A DNA stretch of 64,000 nucleotides from Litoreibacter albidus (GTDB lineage Bacteria > Pseudomonadota > Alphaproteobacteria > Rhodobacterales > Rhodobacteraceae): assembly GCF_900107015.1 (NCBI RefSeq), contig NZ_FNOI01000006.1, positions 1-64,000 of the forward strand. Reading direction: 5' to 3'. Of this stretch, positions 1-8,364 are shown piece by piece; positions within the stretch are counted from its first letter, which is position 1, and the number at the start of each line of letters is the position of its first letter. The notes below the pieces were generated by a model, which worked only from the letters and a program-made list of their open reading frames with translations, made no database searches and had not been told where the DNA came from. A program made the position numbers and the translations under genes.

Positions 1-14
1 GATAAACTCAAACC

Positions 15-290
15 TCACGGCTTTTGGCTCGCAAAGAACACCGTGGCCTTTTTTAACACTTCCCTTTCCTCCTTGAGAATGCGGTTCTCACGTCGAAGCC
101 GGTCATTCTCGTGGGCGAGGCTCAAATCCTCTTTCGAAACCACATCCGTGTCTCGGTTCGATGTGATCCATTTGTTCAACGTCGACATGCCGACGCCAAG
201 ATCATCCGCCACCTGCTTGCGCGTTAGCCCGCTGGTCAGCGCGATCCGCACCGCATCCTGGCGGAATTCGTCCGTCCGTTTCAGTCCCAT
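15..290 (-). CDS. IS3-family transposase OrfA (helix-turn-helix subunit)
   Basis: This 91-residue protein carries an HTH_8-type helix-turn-helix at about residues 8-45 (FRQDAVRIALTSGLTRKQVA, then GVGMSTLNKW). A leucine-zipper-like coiled coil follows at about residues 57-82 (ENDRLRRENRILKEEREVLKK). This is the standard OrfA layout of IS3/IS911-type elements. OrfA binds the IS ends, and a programmed -1 frameshift near its 3' end would make the OrfAB transposase. The length is normal for the family, and no break is visible. OrfB is outside the window, so the activity of the element cannot be judged. Confidence 0.9.
   Translation of the reverse strand: MGLKRTDEFRQDAVRIALTSGLTRKQVADDLGVGMSTLNKWITSNRDTDVVSKEDLSLAHENDRLRRENRILKEEREVLKKATVFFASQKP
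48..54 (-). promoter_or_regulatory. A_AAA_AAG programmed -1 frameshift heptamer
   Basis: On the minus strand the orfA frame reads TTA AAA AAG just before its end, giving the classical IS3-family slippery heptamer A_AAA_AAG. In this family the heptamer lets ribosomes shift by -1 from orfA into orfB to make the fused transposase. The stimulatory structure or orfB overlap would lie mostly outside the window. Confidence 0.7.
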
Positions 291-355
291 AGTCAGTCCC
301 CTTTGTTGAAGTAAATGCTATCAAAGGGCCGGCATCAAACCGCGACAGGTCCAGA

Positions 356-1276
356 TTGCCCAGCCCCGCGGACGGGCAGCTTTTGGATGTCGACTATTTT
401 GGCCTTATCGACTTTATCCGCGAGAGTAAGGCCGACGAGGTGAAGCTTGTCGCGACATATTCCAATATGATTAAGGTCGATGACCTTGGAATACTCGGAC
501 TTGCGATCAAGACGGCACCCACGTTGAGAGATTCACTACACCGAGTAGAGCGTTATTATCGGCTAGTTACCGATACGGCGATTTATCGTCTTGATGACTC
601 CGGCAATCCGGCGCTTTGGATATTCGAAGTCCAGACACCGCACCACACAGCTTTGGAGTTCCGAAACGAATGCGCTCTTGGTGCTTTTGCGAGCAACCTG
701 AAACGGATTGTTGGACCTGAGCTTAAGTTGGAGTTCGTCACGTTTCGTCATACCTGCCGTGGTGATCCGCAGCGATACGCGGAACTCTTTGGCTGCCCTG
801 TTCGGTTCTCGGCTGATCTTGATGCAATTGCACTCGACCCATCTATGCTCAGACTTTCAAATGTACTCGGCGACAAGGGTGTGTCAGATTATTTGACCAG
901 TCATCTGGATGCTAAATTCAGCTCTGTTGAAGAAGACGCATCGCTCAGCAACGCACTCGTGTATCGTCTCACTCCGACTTTAAGCGCCGGAGTGCCACAT
1001 GCAGCAGATTTAGCAAAGGAGCTGGGTATGAGCGAACGCACGCTTTACCGCCGCCTTGCCGCCGAGGGGTTGACCTTTCGCGACGTGCTGGCGCGCGCCC
1101 AATCCGCGCTTGCCAAGGAGCTGCTTCGCGACAGCACCGCGTCTATCGCCGAGATTGCCTTTTTGACGGGGTTTTCGGAACAAAGCACCTTCAGCAGGGC
1201 ATTCAAGCGATGGGTTGGGGAAGCCCCCGCACGGTTTCGGCAGGTTTCACAGTTAGACATCAGATCACAGCCTTGA
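356..1276 (+). CDS. AraC-family regulator, 5' end removed by the IS3 element
   Basis: The protein is an AraC-type regulator with an N-terminal arabinose-binding-like (PF12625-type) effector domain and a C-terminal double HTH at about residues 205-300 (ADLAKELGMSERTLYRRLAAEG and IAEIAFLTGFSEQSTFSRAFKRW). The only start offered is a TTG at 356. The reading frame is open upstream through the IS junction, and the in-frame residues before the TTG (RDRSRLPS) still look like family sequence. The family is usually about 330-340 residues, so roughly 25-35 N-terminal residues plus promoter and RBS have been lost. It is probably non-functional or expressed only from the IS. The original target is unknown; the downstream hydrolase cluster is a candidate. 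Confidence 0.8.
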   Translation: MPSPADGQLLDVDYFGLIDFIRESKADEVKLVATYSNMIKVDDLGILGLAIKTAPTLRDSLHRVERYYRLVTDTAIYRLDDSGNPALWIFEVQTPHHTALEFRNECALGAFASNLKRIVGPELKLEFVTFRHTCRGDPQRYAELFGCPVRFSADLDAIALDPSMLRLSNVLGDKGVSDYLTSHLDAKFSSVEEDASLSNALVYRLTPTLSAGVPHAADLAKELGMSERTLYRRLAAEGLTFRDVLARAQSALAKELLRDSTASIAEIAFLTGFSEQSTFSRAFKRWVGEAPARFRQVSQLDIRSQP

Positions 1277-1829
1277 TTGGCAGGTAATGCCAAAACGCTG
1301 GCAGGGCTGGCCAATACATTAAGCAGCACAACTCCTACTTCTAGTTCACCAAGCCAACGAGGAATGCCTTCGGTTCCCATCAGTCACATGCCTGACGATG
1401 CCGAAGTAGACCTCCGAACGGAGAAGTAGGAATGAGTTATTCAGATAAGACTGTCTGTCCCGGCAGGTGTTCGTTACCACAAGTGGCCTATCCCCCCAGC
1501 TACAGTGAACACATCTCATTTGGATCCATTCCTGCTTCTTCGTGGGAGGCATCAAATGCCAAAGGTGGGTCTGAGCAACAGCTCGTCCGCCGTTCGGGTC
1601 TATTCGTTGTTTTAACCTGCGCGGCCTTGGTGTTTGCCTCGACGATTGCGGAACTCCGTTCATCTCAATCCGCCGTAGGCCCGTCTGCGCACCTGTTCCA
1701 AGATATCGCATCGCCGTCCGGCGCCTGTGGCTTCGTTCTGCAATCACAACCAAACTTTCAGCCCGATATTCAATAGCAGCGTTGCCCGCCGCCTAAGTCG
1801 CTATCACCTAGTACAGAAAGTACCTGAAT
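1277..1829 (+). other. Gene-free stretch between AraC remnant and DUF1348 gene
   Basis: No convincing coding region is seen here. Open frames on both strands (1432-1776 plus, 1346-1753 minus) overlap each other and resemble no family I know. The plus frame has a reasonable GGAGAA at about 1420 before its ATG, so a small unknown protein cannot be excluded. The 3' part probably holds the promoter of the gene at 1830. Confidence 0.4.
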
Positions 1830-2294
1830 ATGTCTCGCCCTCCGTGTCCTCCGTTCACCTTAGAAACGGCTAAGCAGAAAGTCCGCTTGGCCGAAGATGG
1901 TTGGAATTCCAAAAACCCCGAGAAAGTAGCGCAAGCCTATACTGTCAACAGCCTTTGGAGGAACCGCTCAAGCTTTATCAAGGGCCGTGCCGCCATCGTC
2001 GATCTTCTGACTCAGAAGTGGTTGGCAGAAATGGAGTACCGCCTCATCAAAGAGCTATGGGCCTTCACGGAAAACCGGATCGCCGTACGCTTTGCCTATG
2101 AATGGTACAATGGTGAAGGCCAGTGGTTTCGGTCCTATGGGAACGAAAACTGGGAATTTGACGAGAATGGCCTGATGCGGTGGCGCATCGCGTCAATCAA
2201 TGACCTGCAGATAGAAGAGTCGGAGCGGCTGTTTCATTGGAGCGAATCGACCCGGCCACCTGACCATAAAGGTCTGACTGAATTGGGTCTCTAG
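1830..2294 (+). CDS. DUF1348 / NTF2-like (SnoaL-fold) protein
   Basis: The protein has 154 residues and matches the DUF1348 family of NTF2-like cone proteins throughout. The family core runs from [20 protein letters not shown] through [20 protein letters not shown] to [19 protein letters not shown], and then ASINDLQI. The length is the family's usual length. Members are small cytosolic proteins with a hydrophobic pocket, and no reaction is firmly assigned. It stands 183 bp upstream of the isochorismatase-like gene in the same direction, so it may share its expression. Confidence 0.85.
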   Translation: MSRPPCPPFTLETAKQKVRLAEDGWNSKNPEKVAQAYTVNSLWRNRSSFIKGRAAIVDLLTQKWLAEMEYRLIKELWAFTENRIAVRFAYEWYNGEGQWFRSYGNENWEFDENGLMRWRIASINDLQIEESERLFHWSESTRPPDHKGLTELGL

Positions 2295-2476
2295 CTCAGC
2301 GAAAGCCCCAGTAAATACCGGCAGACCCCTTCGCCACGCCGGAACTCAGGAAAGCGAAACCAGACAGGTTCAACACGGTCCAATCAGCCGTGAACGGAGA
2401 AGCTGTGTTTTGAGTTTCGCGGTCCTGCCAACGCAGTGCGTTCAGCTCTGCACAACTTTGAACCAAGGAGACTATC

Positions 2477-3334
2477 ATGAACCCCGACCACGATGATAAC
2501 TGCGGATGTGGCCACACAGAAGAAAGCGTTGACCTTGCCCGTCGCCGCGTTCTGGCAGGTGTCGCGGCAGCTAGCGCAGCCGGTGCTGCGTCTGTCGTTG
2601 GCACTGCGTCGCAAGCTGCAACCGACGAAGCAAAAACCGAGTACGCTGACCCGGAAACCCCTGGGCTGCCCCAGATCGACATGACCATTGATCCCAGGCG
2701 CACTGCCCTTGTCGTCACCGATCCGCAGATCGACTTCCTATCAGAAAACGGTGTCACTTGGGGCGTTGTTGGCGAGAGCGTTACCGAACAGGGAACGGTC
2801 GATAACATCGAAAACTTGTTCATTGCTGCTAAGGCCGCTGGAATGCCTGTCTTCATCTCTCCCCACTACTACTACCCGCATGATCACAAGTGGAATTTCG
2901 AAGGCACTCTTGAAGCCACAATGCACAGTATTGGGATGTTTGATCGCCTTGGGCCACTCAATATTGACAACTTCGATGGGTCTGGCGCTGACTGGATGCC
3001 GCAGTACAAGAAGTACATCGAAGATGGCGAAACCATCGTATGTTCACCCCATAAGGTCTACAGCCCTGCGCAGAACGACTTGAACCTGCAGCTGCGCAAG
3101 CGCGGCATCGACAAGGTGATCCTTGCAGGTATGTCCGCGAACCTCTGCACGCAAGCACACCTCTATGATCTGCTTGAGCTGGGGTACGAAGTTGCTGTCG
3201 TCCGCGATGCGACCGCTGGTGCCAAAGTGCCGGAAGGCGACGGGTATCTCGCAGCCCTTATCAACTTCCGCATGGTTGCGAACGGCGTCTGGTGGACAGA
3301 CGACGCAGTCAAACGGATTGGCGACGCCGCCTGA
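2477..3334 (+). CDS. Tat-exported isochorismatase-family cysteine hydrolase
   Basis: This 285-residue protein has a twin-arginine leader: a polar N-terminus, RRR at residues 22-24, then a hydrophobic stretch ending near ASQA. After it comes an isochorismatase-like alpha/beta hydrolase domain. The catalytic triad is visible as Asp82 (VVTDPQIDF), Lys193 (SPHK) and Cys224 (MSANLCTQAH). Such enzymes cleave amide or vinyl-ether bonds. Most members are cytosolic, so export is unusual. An AAGGAG ribosome site precedes the ATG. The gene leads a cluster with a YHS-domain protein (26 bp downstream) and an AhpD-like protein. The substrate is unknown. Confidence 0.88.
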   Translation: MNPDHDDNCGCGHTEESVDLARRRVLAGVAAASAAGAASVVGTASQAATDEAKTEYADPETPGLPQIDMTIDPRRTALVVTDPQIDFLSENGVTWGVVGESVTEQGTVDNIENLFIAAKAAGMPVFISPHYYYPHDHKWNFEGTLEATMHSIGMFDRLGPLNIDNFDGSGADWMPQYKKYIEDGETIVCSPHKVYSPAQNDLNLQLRKRGIDKVILAGMSANLCTQAHLYDLLELGYEVAVVRDATAGAKVPEGDGYLAALINFRMVANGVWWTDDAVKRIGDAA

Positions 3335-3360
3335 TCCCCCCTACTTCGAAAGGAAGAATC

Positions 3361-3846
3361 ATGAAACTCAATAGCACTATTTCTGGCATTGCCACGGCGT
3401 TGTCTGTGGTCTTGGCGTCAACCGCGTTTGCTGCTGACGAATACAACGTAAACAATGGCTTTACGCTTACGGGCAATCCGCTTGGCATGCACGGTGTCGA
3501 TCCGGTCTCGATGTTCCAAGACATGAAGCCAGCTCAAGGGAATGCGACCTTTACGTCCGAGCACGATGGTGTGGACTATTACTTCGCGTCTGCTGATGCT
3601 CAGGCAAAGTTCGACGCAGGACCATCTGACCACTTGCCCCAGTTCGGTGGCTTTTGCGCGTTTGGTGTTTTCGTCGGTAAGAAACTGGACGGTGATGTCC
3701 GGTACGCCGACATTGTCGATGGGAAGCTCTATCTCTTCGTCAACTCCGCGATCTTCGACAAGTACCTCGAAGACAAAGAGGCCGTCCTAACAGGCGCCAA
3801 GGACAAATGGTCCGATATCGTTAACACGCCAGTAGGCGAGCTCTGA
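3361..3846 (+). CDS. Secreted YHS-domain protein
   Basis: The protein has 161 residues with a Sec signal peptide (residues 1-24, cleaved after STAFA). The mature part is a YHS-type domain: the family landmarks GVDPVSMF, the strand DYYFASADAQAKF, and FGGFCAFGVFVGKK. The start at 3361 is chosen because GAAAGGAAG lies just before it and because the signal peptide begins there. YHS domains are thought to bind metal, and related periplasmic proteins often sit beside redox or hydrolase genes. The gene follows the Tat-exported hydrolase by 26 bp, so both products are expected in the periplasm. Confidence 0.85.
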   Translation: MKLNSTISGIATALSVVLASTAFAADEYNVNNGFTLTGNPLGMHGVDPVSMFQDMKPAQGNATFTSEHDGVDYYFASADAQAKFDAGPSDHLPQFGGFCAFGVFVGKKLDGDVRYADIVDGKLYLFVNSAIFDKYLEDKEAVLTGAKDKWSDIVNTPVGEL

Positions 3847-4023
3847 TCCAACAAATGAATAGATGCGGCGGCTCACGTGGTCGCCGCGATCGATTTTTTC
3901 GGCGGACACGGAGCAGTTTGGGACCTTTCCTTGGGTCCTTTCCCTCGCCGTCACTCAATCCCCCAAGCTGCTGATCAATCGACGTTCAGGAGCGTAATCA
4001 GAAGCCCACAATTGGATACGAAC

Positions 4024-4593
4024 ATGACTGACTTTACCACACACACCCTTGAACCCGCCCCAGAGGCCGCCAAGCCCATTCTTCGGGAAGCACTAAAGGG
4101 GTACGGCTTTGTGCCCAACCTTTACGCCACCATGGCCGAAGCCCCGACCATCCTTGAAGGCTACACGACCCTCTCGAACATCTTCGGCAAGGCTGACTTG
4201 TCGGAAACAGAGCGTCAGATCATATTGATGACAAACAATCGGCTCAACGGCTGCAAATACTGCATGGCGGCCCATACCACGCTGTCTCAAATAGGCGGTG
4301 TTTCAATTGATGTGATCGCAGCGCTGCGCAACGACACGCCAATCGCTGATCCCAAACTTGAAGCGCTACGTCAGTTCGCAATTGCCATCAACGAAAGCCG
4401 CGGTTGGCCCACAGACGGGCAGATTAACGCTTTCCTACTCGCAGGCTATTCACGGCAAACGGTAATGGAAGTTATTTTGGGGACCGCGCTAAAGGTTTTA
4501 TCGAATTACACGAACCATGTAGCGGAAACGAACCTTGACGATGCGTTCGCTCAAAATGCATGGGAAAGCGCCACTGTACAGATAGCCGATTAA
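4024..4593 (+). CDS. Carboxymuconolactone decarboxylase / AhpD-like protein
   Basis: The protein has 189 residues from the ATG at 4024. A longer frame exists upstream, but its first 49 residues do not resemble the family. The AhpD-like core carries the redox motif Cys77-x-x-Cys80 with His84 (GCKYCMAAH). This is the signature of peroxidase-type members that reduce peroxides or shuttle disulfides. It has no signal peptide. It lies 177 bp after the YHS gene in the same direction and closes the cluster. A stress-response or detoxification role is likely; the partner reductant is not visible here. Confidence 0.85.
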   Translation: MTDFTTHTLEPAPEAAKPILREALKGYGFVPNLYATMAEAPTILEGYTTLSNIFGKADLSETERQIILMTNNRLNGCKYCMAAHTTLSQIGGVSIDVIAALRNDTPIADPKLEALRQFAIAINESRGWPTDGQINAFLLAGYSRQTVMEVILGTALKVLSNYTNHVAETNLDDAFAQNAWESATVQIAD

Positions 4594-4774
4594 ATATTTG
4601 GTGGGTCAAAACCTTTGTATGTTTTCGACTCACCAATCTGATCAGCAAAAGTTCTATCAACTTCTTAGCTACAAAGGCGACGTCGATCTGGAGGCTAAAC
4701 TTGACGAAGGGGAGCGGTTCTTCAACTTCGCCAGACCCCACGGCGCGCATAACGGTCAGACTGACCTGAGTGGG

Positions 4775-5770
4775 TCAGCGTGTCATCTGGAAGCGATATT
4801 CTGTTACTTGCCGGTAAGTTTCGTCTGCTGCCAGCGACGGCGATGGAAAGTTTGGCATATTTGCGCTGTTGGGCCAGTTCTGGGCTTCCAGACATAGCCC
4901 GCCGAACGCGGCGATCTCACGCCCATTTTGCCCTTTGCTTTCTGTCTTGAGCTTATGGCCAGAATAGACATGAAGCCCGGCCTGAGTTGTCCATACTTCA
5001 AGCTGAGGCCCGCGATCCGCAGATAGCCTTGCCGCGTAAGTGAGTACCCGACTTGGCTCGTCACAAAGGCAGTAGCTATTGTTGTAGAGGGTTCCGCCTT
5101 CAATTTTGTCACCGATACGTACAGCTTGGCGAAAGTCAAAATCGCTATGTGCAACGTGGTTGATTTGCCCCGTTGGCAGAACAGTTTCATCGCACGGTAG
5201 GTAGCGCTCCGCATCGACCTGAAGGCAATGGTTGTCAATTCGTGCGCGCCCGTCGAGATTGAAATAGGGGTGGTGGCAAAGATTAAGTATCGTGTTGCGG
5301 GTCGTGGTAGCTTCTAACGTCAGGCGAAGTGTGTGCGGCGGGACCAACTCATAGGTTGCAATAACGTCCACGCGACCTGGATAGCCTGCCTCACCATCGG
5401 GGCTACGCAATTTTAGGGTCGCGCTGGCACCTTGTGCTTTACTGACTTTCCAAAATTTGCTCGCAAATCCATTGCTGCCCCCATGGGAATGGTGCGGTGG
5501 TGCGTTGCAATCCAGCAAGACCGGCTGCCCATCTACGATCGTGCGGCCATGGGCGATGCGGTTTGCAAACCGCCCAATCACCGCACCAAGATAAAGATGG
5601 CGTTCTTCGAGATAAGAGGCCTCATCTTTCAACCCTATCACGAGAGGGTGCGCCCAGCCTTCAAGCCGAAGATCCACAAGGCTCGCACCAAACGGCAAAA
5701 TGCGGGCCGTCATTCCAGAGCCAGAAATCGTAATGGCCTTAAAGTTGGCTGTGGTGATTAGCTCTGTCAT
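4775..5770 (-). CDS. galM: Aldose 1-epimerase (mutarotase)
   Basis: This is a galactose-mutarotase-fold enzyme that interconverts alpha and beta anomers of aldoses. Signatures seen are GRFANRIAHG, the catalytic His in CHHPYFNL (about residue 167) and the catalytic Glu in LCLEAQNWPNS (about residue 295). The frame extends to 5842, but MTELITTANF at 5770 is the better start: GGAAAGG lies upstream and the extra 24 residues are unlike the family. The length is then 331 residues, normal for GalM. It is divergent from the GntR-TRAP-isomerase operon, so it probably serves the same sugar pathway under the same regulator. Confidence 0.9.
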   Translation of the reverse strand: MTELITTANFKAITISGSGMTARILPFGASLVDLRLEGWAHPLVIGLKDEASYLEERHLYLGAVIGRFANRIAHGRTIVDGQPVLLDCNAPPHHSHGGSNGFASKFWKVSKAQGASATLKLRSPDGEAGYPGRVDVIATYELVPPHTLRLTLEATTTRNTILNLCHHPYFNLDGRARIDNHCLQVDAERYLPCDETVLPTGQINHVAHSDFDFRQAVRIGDKIEGGTLYNNSYCLCDEPSRVLTYAARLSADRGPQLEVWTTQAGLHVYSGHKLKTESKGQNGREIAAFGGLCLEAQNWPNSANMPNFPSPSLAADETYRQVTEYRFQMTR

Positions 5771-6043
5771 TGAAAGCTGCCTTTCCAGCTCACGTGCGAC
5801 AGATTTTCTCTCAATATGCTCATTAAGAATCCTCTCATTCAACGAGCTGGCACACGCCCGCTCTTACTGTTGATCTCACCAATCGTTCCCCCGATTCATG
5901 CGCGTTCGCCCGGTTTTTGCGCGATGAAAGTAGAGATCTGTCCATCGAGTCGCGCAGAAAGAGGTTGAAAATTTAACCAATAATCAATGACATAGATCAT
6001 TTTTTGTTGCCTGGCAGGTAGGCGGCAATTCTTAGGTGCGTTG

Positions 6044-6073
6044 ACATACTAACTGATATATCAGATGGTATGT
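6044..6073. promoter_or_regulatory. 30-bp palindromic operator, probably for the adjacent GntR repressor
   Basis: An outer repeat ACATAC / GTATGT (6044-6049 and 6068-6073) brackets a perfect 12-bp palindrome CTGATATATCAG (6053-6064), with three-base spacers. Nested palindromes of this size in a divergent intergenic region are typical of FadR-type GntR operators. A TTGACA (6041-6046) overlaps its left edge, so bound protein could block a promoter. The site ends 29 bp before the GTG chosen as the GntR start, which also argues against the upstream ATG at 6070, inside the palindrome. Confidence 0.7.
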
Positions 6074-6102
6074 TAAAGCAAGTGACACAGGAGATTCTGC
6101 TC

Positions 6103-6789
6103 GTGACAAATCGAAGCCTTGCAGACGCAGCTTATGACTATTTGCGCAAACGCATTCTCGAAGGCACCATTCCAGGTGGAACTCTTTGGTCGGATCGGGA
6201 GCTTGCTGCCGAGATGAAGTTTACGCGGACCCCGTTGCGCGAAGCGGTTCAACGCCTTGCTGCCGAGGGGCTTGTAGAGGTCTTGCCGCGCCGTGGCACC
6301 CGCGTGCTTCCCTTGCGGGCCGACGATGTGCGCGAAATCCATCAAATCGCCAAGGCGCTCGAGCTTGAGGCAGCGTTGCAGCTGGCGCAGCTGGAGGAGC
6401 GAGAGCTTACACCGATTTCAGATGCTTTGAGCGATATGGATGCGGCGCTTGCGTGCGAAGATCGTGATGCCTGGGTCGAAGCCGATGCGCGTTTCCATTT
6501 CGGTATCGTTGATCACTGTGGCAATGCGCGCCTCGCGGGAATGTATCACAGTCAGCGCGTTCTTACGGATCGTGCCCGCTACTTTTCATTGCATCTCAGG
6601 CCTTTACCCACGCGGTCAGCAGAAGAACACCGCGAAATGTACGACGCAATCAGGACACGCGACACAGCGCGTCTGAACCAGTTGTACAACGAACACTGGA
6701 CCAGAACGACCAACGAACTTCTCGATCTTGTCCGGCGGTATGGAAACACCATGCCAATCGAAGCTTCACCAAGGGAGGAAACCAAATGA
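6103..6789 (+). CDS. GntR-family (FadR/FCD-type) transcriptional regulator
   Basis: From the GTG at 6103 the protein has 228 residues. A winged HTH occupies residues 6-70 (ADAAYDYLRKRILEG, RTPLREAVQRLAAEGLVEVLPRRGTRV). An all-helical FCD ligand domain with metal-site-like His residues (ARFHFGIVDHCG) spans about 80-205. The frame also has an ATG at 6070, but that codon lies in the operator, whereas CAGGAGA (6088-6094) is correctly spaced for the GTG. The stop overlaps the ATG of the TRAP binding-protein gene (ATGA), so the regulator is cotranscribed with the transporter. It probably represses this operon and galM until a sugar or sugar-acid ligand binds. Confidence 0.88.
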   Translation: MTNRSLADAAYDYLRKRILEGTIPGGTLWSDRELAAEMKFTRTPLREAVQRLAAEGLVEVLPRRGTRVLPLRADDVREIHQIAKALELEAALQLAQLEERELTPISDALSDMDAALACEDRDAWVEADARFHFGIVDHCGNARLAGMYHSQRVLTDRARYFSLHLRPLPTRSAEEHREMYDAIRTRDTARLNQLYNEHWTRTTNELLDLVRRYGNTMPIEASPREETK

Positions 6790-7775
6790 AGCATTTCACC
6801 TCAACGCTGGCTTTGCTAGCTGCAACCACACTCGGCGGACAGGCGCTGGCACAAGATGTGACGATTAAGGTCGGCACTGTGGTGTCAGGCGACCACCCCG
6901 AAAACGTTGGCGCACACGAATTTGAGCGACTTGTTGAAGAGCGTTCAAACGGAGAAATCGACGTCAGGGTCTTTAGCGACGCTCAACTCGGCAATCAACG
7001 TGAAATGGTAGAGCAGCTGCGCTCTGGTACGCTTGAGGTAACTTGGGTCACCACAGGTTTCTTCGGCTCCTGGGAACCCGTGCTGGGCACACTCGAAATC
7101 GGGTATATATTTGATGACCGCGAGCATGCGTTTCGCGCGTTCGAAGGCCCACTGGGCGAACGCGTTGCTGAGCTGGTTGAGCCGCAGGGCGTTGAATTGC
7201 TTGGGTTCTATGAGGCTGGTATGCGCCATTTGACGAACTCCCAACGCGCCATCGAAGGTCCAGAGGATATTGCTGGCCTGAAAATCCGTACGCCACGCGC
7301 CACTTATCACCTACGCACGTTGGAGTTGATGGGAGCCAATGCAACTCCGATGGCTTTCAACGAGCTTTACACTGCAATGGAGCAAGGCGTCGTGGATGGG
7401 CAAGAGAACCCGCTTTCAAACATCTACAACGCGGCATTCTATGAGGTGAACGATCACCTTGCGCTCACAGGGCATTTGCACCTGACACATATGGTTATGT
7501 ATTCCGCGGATCTCTGGGAAGGCCTTTCACCAGAGCACCAAGAAATCGTGCGCCAAGCAGTTTTGGACAGCGCGCAAGTTCAGCGTGCCAAAGTAGCCGA
7601 GGATGATGCCAACCTGTTGGCAGAACTTGAAAGCAAAGGTATGCAGGTAACACGCCCCGATCGTGAGGTACTTGCAGCGGCAGTTGCGCCGTTACGCAAC
7701 GATGCCGTTGCCGAGTTTGGTGAGGGTGCACAAGAAATCCTTGATATGATCGACGCAGCGCGAGCCGCGAACTGA
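6786..7775 (+). CDS. TRAP transporter solute-binding protein (DctP family)
   Basis: This is a 329-residue periplasmic receptor of a tripartite ATP-independent transporter. A signal peptide ends after GGQALA (residue 22). DctP-family landmarks include KVGTVVSGDHPENVGAHEFE, FSDAQLGNQREMVEQLRSGT, the substrate-carboxylate arginine region GLKIRTPRA and the MEQGVVDGQENPLSNI segment. The conserved Arg suggests a carboxylated ligand, such as a sugar acid, though the neighbouring isomerases also suit a sugar. It overlaps the GntR gene by 4 bp and lies 1 bp before the small membrane subunit. Confidence 0.92.
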   Translation: MKHFTSTLALLAATTLGGQALAQDVTIKVGTVVSGDHPENVGAHEFERLVEERSNGEIDVRVFSDAQLGNQREMVEQLRSGTLEVTWVTTGFFGSWEPVLGTLEIGYIFDDREHAFRAFEGPLGERVAELVEPQGVELLGFYEAGMRHLTNSQRAIEGPEDIAGLKIRTPRATYHLRTLELMGANATPMAFNELYTAMEQGVVDGQENPLSNIYNAAFYEVNDHLALTGHLHLTHMVMYSADLWEGLSPEHQEIVRQAVLDSAQVQRAKVAEDDANLLAELESKGMQVTRPDREVLAAAVAPLRNDAVAEFGEGAQEILDMIDAARAAN

Positions 7776-7776
7776 C

Positions 7777-8364
7777 ATGTCGCAAAGTCAATCAAATACA
7801 ACCCTCGGTGCGCTTGCGCGTGCCGAGGACTTTATCCTAGCGGCGCTTGGCAGGCTCTTAATCGTGTTTTTGGCCGGTATGATCGGGGTCGTCGCCCTCC
7901 AAGTTTTGACGCGCTACTTGTTTGATTGGCCGCTTACGTGGTCGGAGGAAGTCGCACGGCTGTTCTTCATTTCACTGATATTCGTAAGTGCCGCTGTTTT
8001 GGCGCGCCGCCGCGAACACCTGACGGTCACAATAGTGACGGATTTATTACCACCGCGCGGCCGCCACATCGCGGATGCGCTGGCCAGCTTGGTCGGACTG
8101 ATCTGTTCCACTTTTCTGCTGCGCGGAGCATGGGATACGTTCCTGCGGGAGTGGGACCAGCGCACGCCCGCCCTGCAGTTTCCGATGGGCACCATCTACG
8201 GTCTGCTTCTGATTTCGTGCGTTCTGCTCGTGTTCTGGCTGTTTCTAAATTTGGTAATCAGTCTTCGCGACGCGGCAATCAACGCTCCCCATACGGGTGG
8301 AGGGCCTGGAGCCAATCCTGAAATTTCCCCCGAGATCAACCCGAACGGAAGGCCGGACACATGA
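7777..8364 (+). CDS. TRAP transporter small membrane subunit (DctQ family)
   Basis: The protein has 195 residues with four predicted membrane segments (about 20-42, 53-75, 93-115, 140-165). The DctQ motif TRYLFDWPLTWSEEVARLFF is seen in the first half. Together with the large subunit it forms the sodium-driven TRAP membrane domain. The hydrophilic tail, rich in Gly, Pro and Asn after residue 170, is longer than usual. It lies between the binding protein (1-bp gap) and the large subunit (4-bp overlap), as usual for TRAP operons. Confidence 0.9.
   Translation: MSQSQSNTTLGALARAEDFILAALGRLLIVFLAGMIGVVALQVLTRYLFDWPLTWSEEVARLFFISLIFVSAAVLARRREHLTVTIVTDLLPPRGRHIADALASLVGLICSTFLLRGAWDTFLREWDQRTPALQFPMGTIYGLLLISCVLLVFWLFLNLVISLRDAAINAPHTGGGPGANPEISPEINPNGRPDT

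Larger units (their letters stand above)
1..325 (-). mobile_element. IS3-family insertion sequence, left end (rest lies before the window)
   Basis: The window begins inside an IS3-family element transcribed on the minus strand. The orfA gene is complete, but orfB (DDE transposase) would lie before base 1. The outer end is near 323-330, where the minus strand reads TTGATAGCATTTACTTC before orfA. A diverged copy of this same end occurs at 11652-11701, which helps to place the boundary. The exact terminal base and the target duplication cannot be fixed because the other end is not visible. The insertion faces the truncated AraC gene that follows. Confidence 0.8.

Noticed and set aside
1346-1776. 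Overlapping open frames on both strands between the AraC remnant and the DUF1348 gene
   Set aside because: They overlap each other, resemble no family, and lack consistent codon character; reported only as a gene-free stretch.
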